Positions 49,901 to 60,908 of a DNA stretch of 64,000 nt are shown here, one piece after another; the stretch's first letter is position 1; the number at the start of each line of letters is the position of its first letter. This DNA is from Panaeolus papilionaceus (Eukaryota > Basidiomycota > Agaricomycetes > Agaricales). The notes under the pieces are model-generated. The model made no database searches. It saw only the letters and a list, made by a program, of their open reading frames with translations, and had not been told where the DNA came from. The stretch spans positions 1,984,001-2,048,000 of the forward strand of contig JADNRZ010000004.1 in the NCBI GenBank assembly GCA_015501605.1, in the 5' to 3' direction. The position numbers and the translations under genes are program-made.

Positions 49901-51377
49901 GGAACACGGAGAAAAGCAGGGAGAAGGGGAAGAAGGGGTTGAGCATGCATGACCAGGCACGACGAGAAAGACAGAATAAAAATGAGACAACAACGCACAT
50001 GTTCACCAAACTGGTTATCATCGGTATTCTTGACTTTATGAAAGTCGTACTTGTTCAACTGCCTGACAAAACTCGCAAAATTCGAGTGTTTGAACATCCG
50101 TGGCAGGATAGATTTTGTAAACTCGTTCATATCCTAGTCATGTACAACGTCAATAAATTTTTCAAATATCAAAAGAGAAAGAGCAAACGTACCTTAACCA
50201 CGAAACAATCTCCAGCAGGTCCCCAACACACGACATTCTGAAATGACGGGTCCTCAAGCATCCTAAACACACCGAGAACCGCGTCAGTACCCAACCTAAC
50301 ACACGACAAGATAGACAACACTCACTTATACAACTTCTTCACAAAATCACTCGTACTCGGCATAGGATCCTCGGACGTTCTCTGCATCGTATTCGTGTTC
50401 TGTTGACCGTCCATCTTGCTTGCTCCTCCCATCCCAGCCGCGTTTCCAGTGGAGCCCATTACCCCACTATTACTCCCCGATCCGGCGTCCTTATCCTCGG
50501 CCGCTCCGTTCCCCGCCGTGCTGTAAGTTGCCATTCTTAGTGATTCTCGGTTTAGAGAGGATGAAGATGAGCCTGGATGAGGGTGCGGTTGGATAGGCTG
50601 TAAATGGCTCAAGAGGTGTGATGTCGCGCTTGATGAACCCTGAGAATGTGAGCCCAAGTTGTGGTGGTGGTGGTGCTGATGATGATGTGGGATGGAAGAA
50701 ATAGGTGCAGTGGAAGAAGAATTCGCAGCAGCAGGAGGGATACCCTTAGGTTGATGATGTTGTGTTTGTGGTGAGGACTGCGCCTCAGACCCCTGTTGCG
50801 AATTTAAAATCCCTCTCTGGGATCTCGAAAGTTGCGAAACAAGCGCAATGTCCTCCTCGTCGCTGCTCGTCGATCCCGACGCCGGTCGTAGCTGTTGCGA
50901 GTGCGAGTGGGGATGGGGGTACTGTTGTGCCTGAGATGATGAAAGCAGAGAATAACCTTGGGAGATTCCCTGCGCTAAATTTGATGCGGAGCCCGAAGCG
51001 GAGGACGAAGATTGTGGGAGGTGGGCACTGGAAGGTGCTGAATGCGATTCCTCTACGAGTCGCGGAGAAATGAGATCGTCGTCGTTGTAATACGAGAGCT
51101 GCGACTGCTGTTGTCGATGTCCCGGGATATCCTGAGGTGAAAGATCGTATGAACTCGGAGGCGGATGAAGGTTGTACAGCTCCTGTTGCTGTTGTTGTTG
51201 CTGCTGCTGATATAACCTCTCCTGCTGCTGTTGGTGTTGGTGTTGCTGATGAAGCTGTCGTAAGCGAGGCGAGTCGCTGGAGGGATGTTGATTTGAATTA
51301 TTAGGAAGATTATTCGTTGTAGCGTTGGCGGATGAGGAAGAGTATGATGACGACGAAGCGTTTTGGATCTGATCCAT
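43911..51377 (-). CDS. SKN7: SKN7-type response regulator transcription factor (HSF domain + coiled coil + receiver), 1461 aa
   Basis: Final regulator of the fungal multistep phosphorelay for oxidative, osmotic and cell-wall stress; acts in the nucleus. Seven exons agree in phase: 51377-50326, 50262-50193, 50133-49999, 49844-49193, 46530-44855, 44775-44587 and 44522-43911. Residues 1-340 are Ser/Gln-rich. The HSF-type DNA-binding domain (about 343-435) contains [44 protein letters not shown] and [10 protein letters not shown] coiled coil covers about 530-620. The receiver (about 1147-1262) has [13 protein letters not shown] with the acidic pocket, phosphoacceptor Asp in [13 protein letters not shown] (split by an intron right before that Asp), the Thr in [11 protein letters not shown] and Lys in SKPFTKEG: all catalytic positions are present. 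The tail is Gly/Met/Ser-rich, ending RGRFEVVE. The protein is long for SKN7 because of low-complexity linkers. Intron 4 spans 2.66 kb. Confidence 0.87.
46531..49192 (-). other. Unusually long intron (2662 nt) of SKN7
   Basis: Donor gtgagtaag follows exon 4 (coiled coil) and the acceptor cacaaaacag precedes exon 5; splicing yields GGT-GGA-AAA-ATC in frame. The sense (minus) strand is T- and pyrimidine-rich throughout, with many A-runs on the plus strand. Open frames inside are low-complexity. No transposon ends or conserved gene are visible. Alternatively, exons 1-4 and 5-7 could be separate genes, but the exact phase match, the known SKN7 domain order and the lack of a stop before the donor favour one gene. 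Confidence 0.65.
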
Positions 51378-54168
51378 CAGAGCGGGACCTCGAACACGGG
51401 CCTTTTATTCGAAAACTCTGCGTATGTCCGTCTGTGTTTTTTTTCTAAAATAGCCCCAGAAATTCCGATGGAGAAATTGGAAATACGGGTGTTTGCAAAT
51501 CCGCAATGACAGATTGAGACGGTTCTTGATACTTCCACGACAAACGGACCAGTGCAATAGACGGACACGGACGGATGTATTTTCTTCCTTGCTTGTAAAA
51601 TGCAATTTCTTTCTTCAGCAAGCATTAAAATTGAACCGTATGTTTACTTCCTCGTTTAACTGACTCACTTTTGGACGTTTTTTTTACAATATGGACCACG
51701 GAACCAAACGGCTAGCCGCTGCTCAATAGCGGCACAAGTTCCAGTGCGACCTACAACCCTAGTCTTTCTTTCTTTCTTTCTCAAACCAAAAAACGATGAT
51801 CTAAAGCGTTGTCAGGCGCGCATCGTATGGATAATAAGATTTGGATATTTATTCACCTGAACGAGACAGAGAGGGGAAGATGATGGTACACACTGAGCAA
51901 GAGGCGAGGGAACCGATGGAGAACTCGAGCGGTCGAGACTTTTAAATTAAGCCCACTCAACCAACACCCAGCCCGTCCTGATTTTCCAAAGCCAATATAA
52001 TATCTAACCTTACCAAGTATTATATTCAATCAATCAATATCTATCTAAGCTTACACGGCTGCGTTTGAATGGTGGTTAACATCACCCCCTCCGCCCTTCC
52101 TTTACATACTCATTTACATCTCTATTCATTTGTGCTCTGTCACCCTCCTTATCTTGTTCAGATAAAAAACCAAGCCTATGGTACCCTTGACCCGCTCGAA
52201 AATAACCCAACTGTCAGCACGAAAAAAGAACGAAAAAAGCAGTACAGCTCGATAAATATTCACGTCTAAATCTCTTCCTCCAACCCCCCATGCTCACCCA
52301 CAGCGCCAACGTCCTAGACTCTCCCCTCGCGCGGTCCAGACTTCCTCGGAGTTCCTCCCCCCTCTTTACCCACACTCCAAAAATAGAAAAAAAGCACCCG
52401 TTTAAGCGCAGGGGGGGCCTATGATCAGCGCATTGATGCATTCAGGCAGGTTGAAACGCGGGGGGGTGGGTGAGGTCTAGAGCGCTCCATGTGTAAGCGT
52501 GGCTTACCACGCTTTGCACGCCGTGAGATGCCGGGTCTATCCGTGGGGCCTGGACCGATCGATCGTGGGTCTAGGCCTGGGCCTGATGAGAAAGATACCC
52601 TGCCTCTGTGCGGTGGACTTAGAGAGCAAGAGTAAAGACAAACTGCACAAGCGTTGTCAGAAATGAGGGTGTTGAGTATACCGCTACATACGTACAATCT
52701 TTCTTACCCTCAAACCTATCCACAGTAACTAGTTGACCAAATTTGGGTCCAGTCAATTTACCTTTGCACTGCGCAATCGTCAGTCATTCGAGTCATACGG
52801 AAAAACATTTAGGGTTGACACCTGCACTCAAGCCTTCCAAGCGGCTTGGAAGAAACTTGGAAAGCTTGGAGTGCAACGCTCCGCCATTTCTTTTCTTTTT
52901 TCTCTTTTTTTTTTGTGGAGCTTGTAGCGTTTCGACAACATAACATAGTTAGTTTCTGGCGCCTGCTGAATTTTAAGGAAGTTTCACCCAGATTTGGATA
53001 TTAGTTTATATCTGAAGTATGGCCACTAGAGGACATGCAATTACGCACTTCTGTGTGGGCTCAGAACGTGCAATTCTTATACCCCACTAAAACCCCTGTC
53101 CGTACCCCAGATAGTTGGCAGGCTATTTTCGTTATGTAAGGTAACTTTCTCCACCATTTCTATGCGTTTCACCGATTGATCGCTGAACAATGTCAGTTTT
53201 CAAATCCGCTCAGGTTTGCTGATTGGTGCATTTTGTTAGGACATTAACTTAAACCAGCTATTGAAGGGAAAGAACCAAAACTTGAAGCATACTCTGACTG
53301 CGAAAACCAATTCAAACACAGCCTCATTGCATTCTTCTTAGTTCAACCTTCGCAACGACAGAAATTCGAATTCATTCAAACCTTCCATACAAAGAAGAAG
53401 TCCGACCGTTCGGCCTCCCTGTCGACGTCAAACACCTCAACTGAAGCACTGTAAAAATCGAAGTTGTACTTCGCTCTCGAAACTATTGAGTTGAATTGAA
53501 TTGAATGTTGAAAAAGACGGATAACCATCTGAGAAAAGTCAATTCGAATCAGTGTAAGGCCCAATTGGACATTCGGTTTCATCTAACTACTATCAGCCTA
53601 TCAGGTTCTTTGTTTTGGTGTGTGCAATGTGAGGCTGAGACCTGTTTCTGGATAAGCACTATCGCTATCAATATCTACCAGCAGACATTGAACGACCACT
53701 GAATCAAACATACCCCCTACGAGAATGTAATCAGTAGCTTTTTCGAGCGACTGTCGAACCCGTGTCTTGGACCTCTTCCTTACAGCTCTGCGGCTTAACT
53801 TTGATGACTGCTGAGACGCAGTGGCGCCGCAAGATCTGACATAACCTCAGTGGAGATTCTACAGACGTAGTACGTAACTCAACCTAAGATGTGGCCGTGA
53901 GCGTCATTTCACCCCGGTGACGTCGGTGGCGAAGACCCTCGATTAAACTATGTCAGCGATATCGAAAGAGAATGTAACATCTGGGGTTTACTGCATACAA
54001 ACTATGTATAATGCAGGTGTACTACTGTCGGTATAGTGTATCGTATCGAACCCTCGCTTACCCGACTCATCTCACCCCATCCTGAAGACTCAAGTGATAA
54101 CGAACAAGCGCAGAGCGCCCACACCATACAACTCCCATCAAAACCCGGCATCAAAACCCGGCGTCAAC
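51378..54168. other. Intergenic, SKN7 promoter side
   Basis: Contains a TTTC tandem at 51767-51781, pyrimidine-rich and A-rich tracts typical of a long 5' leader of the SKN7 gene, and no supported gene. Plus-strand frames near 52730-52940 are chance-sized. Two 13-bp direct copies of ATCAAAACCCGGC lie at about 54138-54162, just before the transposon end. Confidence 0.45.
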
Positions 54169-54210
54169 GTTGGGAAACCCAAATCGGAGAGGCTGGGTTA
54201 ACCGAGACTA
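54169..54210 (-). mobile_element. Truncated end of the inverted-repeat transposon family
   Basis: The 42 bases ending GGTTAACCGAGACTA match the terminal repeat of the 450-bp element (reverse orientation) with a roughly 20-bp internal deletion; they also share its inner TTGGGAAACCC. The tip is intact, and the next nine bases are GTTCTATGT. No partner end is visible to the left within the preceding kilobase. Confidence 0.7.
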
Positions 54211-54460
54211 GTTCTATGTGGGCTCTTTTAAAGACCAGAATTGAACTAGAGTGATACATATGGACTTGTATATTAACATAGTTAGCGCTGCAGGGTGATG
54301 GAAAATAAAAAACAAATCAAAGGTTAATTTTATTTGAGATGAGATGATCAATTTGTAAATTCATGCCAGCTTTGTGAAATTAGTCAACGCCACACTTACC
54401 CCTTTGCTTGTAAAATTATAAAGAGAGGGTTGATAGGTCATGTTTTTCGGTTGAAACAGG

Positions 54461-57400
54461 ATGCCGTTCAACGCGGCTCTCTTGTTGCCCCATCCCTCTC
54501 TCCATCAGCCCCACCCTTCACGTCAACGTCGAATACAGCGTCAACCTTCAAAACTGGCTTTATTTCGCTTATATAGGCGTCGTCGAGTAGACGTTATTCA
54601 GGAGGACCCGCCAAGTCTTGAACCTCTACAATTCCCGAAAGAACCAACAATCGACCTGACGACTTGTCTTGGTCATTGGGTAAAACAGGAAAATTCCACC
54701 CTCGCACGCAATGAGGCTGAGAATGACGACCACAACACGCCAAACTTAAATCAATCAGTATTTTTGAATCTTCCTCAGTCTTTAACCGGTTCAACGACAC
54801 AGAAGCCTGATCAACTGCCGAACAACAATGAAAAATCTTCATGCGCTTTCACAAATCCAATTGACCATATATCACCACCATCATCAGCAGCAGAATACCT
54901 AAAGAGATCACAAAGTGACTGTGGTCATGAATATACCCATCAACCCCGAGTTCAACAGAAACTACAAAAATCATCCAGTCTCCTCAGAAGTTTCAGTCTC
55001 AGCGCACGTTCTCGTCACAGCATCTATTCTCATTATACCCAGCAAGCAGAAAGGGATGCTCCAACAACACGCTCCCATCTATCACCTTCACCCGCTCCTC
55101 CCAGCAGTTGTTCAAGAGTAGGGAGTGCGATATCCTTGAACCCATCATCCTCAGCCGAACCGAGTCCAACACCTAGCAGGAACACTAGCTCACGCAGTTT
55201 GTCACGGCGGAAGTTTTGGAGAGGCAGCGCTCCTTCGTGGAAAGGAAAGGCCAGGGAGGAATACGACGATGACTACGAAGAGAACCAAACGACATGGGAG
55301 GCGATTGCTGTGAACCGTTCAGAAGAAGTAAAAAGATCAAATGTGTGTGTCTCGCAGTCATTATCTCTTATCTATAATGCCAACGCCTCATGTATTCCAA
55401 CCCTGAAATTATTTCAATTGGGATGTGGGGAACACGCATTCAATCTTTACATCTTCTTGAAAACGTCTTGTTCACTTCAAATTTCACGTTGCGTTTTCAA
55501 TGGGTTTAGAACCGCGGCAGACTCGCACTCTTCGCTTCCAAATTTCACCTCGACACTTCATGACATACTCATCAAAATACCCTCTTCTAGGTGGTGAGGT
55601 TGTCACCTCCGCCTCCGACACCCCCCGCCACACATGATTCATCCTCCAGCGGTCAAGTTAGCCCAACAAACCATGACACAAGCCAAAGTATGTCAACATT
55701 ATTATCGAAAAAGCTAAGTGATTAAGTCTCTTTCGTGGAGCATATCTAGACCAAAATCGTGCACTGTCACCCTGCCCGTCAACCTCAAATCTCAAGCTAC
55801 CCAACAAAATCGATCTGAGCCATGATTCGATCGGACGCCAAAATACGTCGAGGCATCATAAAACAAACCCGAGCATATCGAGCGTGCGCACCCGAGCCAG
55901 AGCCATGGGACACAAACGAAATGCGTCATGGGGCGACGCCGCCGACGTTTTGTTGTTTGGCACAGCAGCAGAAGCTATCGCCGATAGGGAGCGCGAAAGG
56001 GCCGACCTTCTGGACTTGCTCGGTGAGCAGGTCTCTGGTGGTTCCGCGGCGGGTATGGAGACCAGGGATGAAGACGGTGTGGATAAGACGTCATTGAAGA
56101 GTACGCCTTGGCACAGGAGAAGAGCAAAGCTTGTGCTTGGTGGAGGGGAGAGCGAGCTGGATGTTTCCGAAGGGAAGGAGAAGGTCAGCAGGAGCAGAAA
56201 GCCTGCCATTGCGAGACCGAGATTGGCCGGGTGCGATGCGTATGTCGATGCCGATTCCGATGCGGAGGACGCTGATACGCCAGTTTCTGTCCTGGACAAT
56301 GAGACGACGAGTAGAGACGCGATGCTGATGCAGCGGTACCGGAGTGTGGCCGAGGCGATTGTGGATGAGAGTCTCCTGGATGAGGAGTTGATGCGTGTGG
56401 TCGAGAGCTTGAGGAAGGAGAGGCTGGCACGCCCTGGACCACTTGCGAGGTCGAGGTCAACGACTACGTCCGCGTCATCTACTTCCGCATCCAATGGCTC
56501 TACCCCTGTGTCCACATCAGGCTCTGGTGTCTCATCCCCCGCCGATGAATGGGAAGCTATCGACGACCTCCGTCGAGAGATCTGGGAAGGAGTGCCTGTT
56601 GTTGGGATCCCCGAGTACGATGTCGACCTTCATGCCAGTGTCCGGTGGGGACGCACATTACAAGATGGAGATTACACGGCTTTGAGAGATAGTCCGCAAG
56701 AATTCGCCAACGAGGTCGACACGCCCTTCAACTTCACTGGTGACGCGAAATCTACCGTTCGACCCAAGGTCTCCCAGCCGGTCTCTCCAAGTTCAGTGTC
56801 ACGATCCCTATCGTTATCGTCCACCTCCTCATCCCCGACCTCTCCAAACCCCAGTCCCACATACCAAACAGCTCTCCGGGCACTTCTCATCACCCGCGAG
56901 ATTCTACTCACCGAAACCAACTATCTCACCTCTCTCACTCAACTGTTGACCTCCAAAACACGGACACCACCACCCGCGCTTATGCTTCACTACGCCTCTG
57001 ATCTTTTGCAGGTTTCGAAAAAGCTGGCAGAAGAGATGCGGGGCGATGTGAGCGTGAAGGGTATCGCGAGGGCGTTTTTGAAGTGCGAGATGGAGGTAGA
57101 GAAGGCGTTTGTTAGGTGGTGTGGGGTTGTGGGAGGTTGGTTTGTGGAGGGGAGGGAATTTGAGGAGCTAGCCCTCATGGCTGAAAGATCGGGGACCAGT
57201 ACGGTTGGACATGGTTACAGTGGGAAGAAGAACGCTAGGGTCTCCGTGAGACAGGCGGGCTTGGTGGAGGGCTTGGTGTTGGAGAATACGGCCCCGGTTT
57301 CTGAACCCGTCAGTGCGGGTGCGTTGGAGGATGTGTTTCAGCCGAGTAATGTGAGTCCGTTGAAGAGGACTGTGAGCACTTGGCGTAGGAGTCTCCCGAG

Positions 57401-57847
57401 TATGGTTGGTCTTCACCAGGAGGGTTCGCATGGGATGTCTAACTCGGAATGGCGGAAGAGCGAGCGCGAGAGGCTGGAGGCTGAGGAAGAGGAAGAGAGG
57501 GAACGAGAAAAGGAGAGGAAGAGGAGACCTGCTGTCAGGGATTTGGCTATTTTGCCTACTCAGCGGCTGATGCGATATGTTTTACTCTATCGCGGTGAGT
57601 TCAATTTTTTTCATCGTTGGTGAGCTTTTTTCCCTGATAAATTTGGATAGATCTTTTAAGTTGCACACCACGAAACTCTGCTTCGAGGGCCTACGTGGAG
57701 CGTGCTCTCGACGCTGCATGCAGGATTGCAGGACGCTGCGACAGAGCCCAGGGCAATGCTGCATTCGTCGCATCTCCCTCGTCATCGTCAGCGAGTACAA
57801 GTAGAATGAAAGCTCCTCCAGTGCAGCTACCTCTGTCACCACTGTGA
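54461..57847 (+). CDS. Dbl-homology RhoGEF (about 1005 aa)
   Basis: Guanine nucleotide exchange factor for a Rho/Cdc42-type GTPase, expected at cell cortex or polarity sites. Exons 54461-55342, 55591-55687, 55750-57594 and 57651-57847 join in phase; introns are 248, 62 and 56 nt. Residues 1-690 are mostly disordered, with Ser/Pro-rich stretches and a block HKRNASWGDAADVLLFGTA followed by a short helix. The DH domain starts near 700 with ALRALLITREILLTETNYLTSL (conserved region 1 split here by me), continues DLLQVSKKLAEEM and FLKCEMEVEKAFVRW, is interrupted by about 125 polar residues, and resumes with RDLAILPTQRLMRYVLLYRDLL, the diagnostic CR3. It ends CDRAQGNAAF plus a Ser-rich tail. No PH or BAR domain follows. 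The stop may not be the true end: an open frame continues to 58104 in another phase, reachable by a 32-nt intron or frameshift. Confidence 0.8.
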
Positions 57848-58104
57848 GCAATAGGTCGTCGACGTCGCCTTCACCTGTTCGAGCCAAGATGGGACGTTTT
57901 GGATCAAAGAGAGCCTCTTTGATGATTTCACCGATATCTGTTTCTTCGTCTTCTCGTTCTATCTGTGTGACGCCAGATAAAAAGAAGAGTACATCACATC
58001 CTCCTTCACCGCCTGCTTCAGAAATGAAGCGCAGTGCTTCCTTCGCCCCTCGTGCTGGTCCTAGTTTGACCCCATCGAAGACCTTGTCGACTGGGCACCC
58101 TTGA
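57848..58104 (+). other. Possible out-of-phase C-terminal extension of the RhoGEF
   Basis: Directly after the DH domain a Ser/Lys-rich frame (VRAKMGRFGSKRASLMIS..) runs to a TGA at 58102-58104. It would be joined by removing 57795-57826, which has GT..AG ends but is only 32 nt, below the usual fungal minimum. Its composition resembles other GEF tails. Either a very short intron, a frameshift, or plain 3' UTR. Confidence 0.35.
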
Positions 58105-58220
58105 TCTACATGTGCTCTTCATTCCCCTTTTGTCGTTATACCATAGACTTGCTTTTCCTTTTTTTCTCTGTGTCTGCATTTGCATTTTACGCTCTTTAGT
58201 CATTTTGCATCAGTTGCATT

Positions 58221-59469
58221 CGTCGTTTTCAACTCGCTTACTAAGCGTTTCCCATCTGCACTCGAATTGCCCCTATTCATGGAGGGAATTCAAATAACAT
58301 GATCTTCAACTACTGACGAAGGTTTCACATATCAGCAGAGAGATTCTTTATAATAGCATAGCCTACGTGATATGAAATAGCATAATATTTATTTTGCTTG
58401 CTACTGACTATTATCGGGCGAGAGACCCCCACCCTTCGAGGGGCTGGGGGCTCTCCTGACTCGTCAAGTTACCTCCTCGATGGGAGCCCGGGACAACCGC
58501 CGGCGGGCAGGTGGGCTCAACCTGTGCAACTTAGTCTTCTTGACCAGTCAAAATGTATACGTGTATATTTACTACTTGCACCACTTGAATTCGTTTCCGG
58601 GTGCGGTGGGTGGGTTTTTTGTTGTTCTGGCTACGGAGCAGCGAGCTCCAGCCCTTGAGATGGTGGCACGGATGAGAGTTAATCACGTGCCACCTTCTCG
58701 CGTAGTCGAAGACCTTAATCTCTCCCTCGGCTTCGCCTCCAAGCGAGATTGACCAAATGCTACGAATTGAGTTCATTGTAAAGCACATTTTAGCAAATAA
58801 AGGGGCATGTATGGATTGAATATATTATTAGAAAATTTTAATGCAAGATTTTAGGAGCACCCATAAGGTAAATTTGCCCATGACTTTATTGTGGGTAACT
58901 GTCCAGGTCAAGAACGGTGATAAATACATACATGGTAGAAGTAAAAAGTGAAAAAATGACAAGAGTACATGTTTAACACACTGATTTAAAAGGATACAAT
59001 TTAAAAGATGTTAAGCACTGTAAGAGACAATAAAACATTGAAAACAATGAAAACTATGCTGATCATGCTTGATGGATGCAGGAAATTGTATTAATGCTAG
59101 TGATACAAATTAGCGAGAAGATGAGTTATACAGAAGAGAGGAGTAAAAGAGGACAGAGCTGAAAGAGGAGGGTGTCTATTAGTCTTACACAAAGAATTAA
59201 GTCATTGTGGTATTAACCATGATATGGTGTGCAATATTATGCATCTCTAGTGACATTTGGAGATAATTATTTTTCCATAAAAACTCAAATAAATGACTCG
59301 TAAAGCCTGTGATTTATGATTATAACAATCTATAATATAAATTTTGGCTGATATGAGGCTGAATATATTATTACGGGCGACAATGCAGAAGTCAAGTATG
59401 AATAGGGGTAATTCGAGTGCAGATGGGAAACGCTTAGTAAGCGAGTTGAAAGTTGAAACGACGAACGCG
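58221..59469. repeat. Inverted repeat pair (about 60 bp arms) enclosing 1.1 kb
   Basis: 58221-58280 and 59398-59469 are reverse complements except for a 6-bp insertion (GTTGAA) and a few substitutions; the shared core reads CTTACTAAGCGTTTCCCATC. The interior contains a hairpin of GGTGGCACG (58662-58670) with CGTGCCACC (58686-58694) and an AT-rich part (58780-59360) with no gene. It could be a transposon with terminal repeats or an inverted duplication of the RhoGEF 3' flank; I saw no clear target duplication. Confidence 0.6.
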
Positions 59470-59629
59470 ACGTCCTCTTGAGGTCGCGGACCGTGTCCCA
59501 GACTCTCATGCGGAGGCACCCAAAAAGGGTAACTCGCGGGAGATGGGGGACCGAGACTAGAGTGTAACAACGCGTGAATTAAAACTTATTTTTGGTTTTC
59601 TGCAGTTTTAGAAGAACAATATTCTATGT

Positions 59630-60430
59630 TAGCCCCGGTTAACCCAGCCTCTCCCGTTTGGGTCAACCCGATTTGGGTTCCCAACATGAGAGTCTGGGCT
59701 CAAACTCGACAGTTCGTAGGCTCGTGACCAACCTGTATGCAATTCATTGTCTATCGACAACTCCTACGAAGTGGTCACGTTTCATTAGACAGACGGTTAC
59801 CGGTCTAGACAGTTCGAGGGTTTCCGCTTTGCGTCAAGTTCACACTCACTCTGCACACTCGAGGTGCACCACTCGCCTTCCCTCATATTTTTATAATCAT
59901 TTGGATGATGTTATGCCATGGTACTTGGATTGGGTTGTCATAATATATCAAAATCACTATTTATTTTAATGACTATCTTCTATATCACTGGAGGACATCT
60001 GGTAAAAAGCCATGCAAGCTACAGTGCTGGATTGAAGTAAATGGACACTATTTTAATTTGTACCGCTCTATGACCCTGACCAGGCAACCAAAATCATAAT
60101 GAAATATACTTCCAGGCTGTGTTTCAATATGATGCATAAATGAGAACGCCTCAAAGCAAGTGTAGGACTAACAGATTTTCAACTTTGTCTTTTATTTCTT
60201 TTATTCAAATTGTACAGGCAATTTTGGGCGTAATATTTTGACAAGAACATGCTGATAATATTTTTTAAAATATTCAACTAGAATTTGAACTGAGAGAACA
60301 TGCTAGGACACGACAGAAGCACGACCGCAGGTGACCAGAGATGAGGCTGAGTGAGTGTGAACTTGCGTGAACTTGACGCGAAGCGGAAACCCTCTTAAGC
60401 TTGAACGTTTGAACTGTTGAGTTTGAGCCC
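59630..60430. mobile_element. Degenerate foldback element with the same terminal repeat family
   Basis: The left end 59630-59690 starts TAGCCCCGGTTAACCC and follows the terminal repeat of the 450-bp element. Inside, 59696-59715 pairs with 60411-60430 (19 of 20 bases), and 59818-59851 pairs with 60349-60392 with a 10-base insertion, so the element folds back on itself. The outer right terminal repeat is missing. The middle 500 bp shows no gene. The nine bases before the left tip are ATTCTATGT. Confidence 0.65.
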
Positions 60431-60908
60431 AACATCAAAATCATTATTTCAACCAGTTATCAAGGCGGTGACATCATTGACATCTAATATTGCTTCCTCG
60501 GGTCTCATCGTTGGGGATTCGTGTTCCTATCTTCGTCTCGCTCTACAAACCTACTTATATTCAGCACTTGCATGCATGTATGTCGTCTCAGGTTCCGGGT
60601 ACAGTGCATGACAGAAGACGGTACCTAGCCACGATCTACCTCGACTCGGCCTCTCGTGGATTCCTCATGATATCTGTATGTCATGTCTTGTCATGTCAAT
60701 AGTTACAGTACTGAGAAGTGGACGAGAAGATGGCGAGGTACACGAACAATCCGATCCCACGAGGCACTGATGATATTGTGCTCGATTCATCGATTCACTT
60801 GTTCATACATTTACGGTGACAGCCTCGCCTGTGCGTGAAATCAGCATTTGAGAAGATGCCGACGTCCCGACCTCTCGTCATGCAGTCACATTTGCTATCA
60901 ACTTAGTA

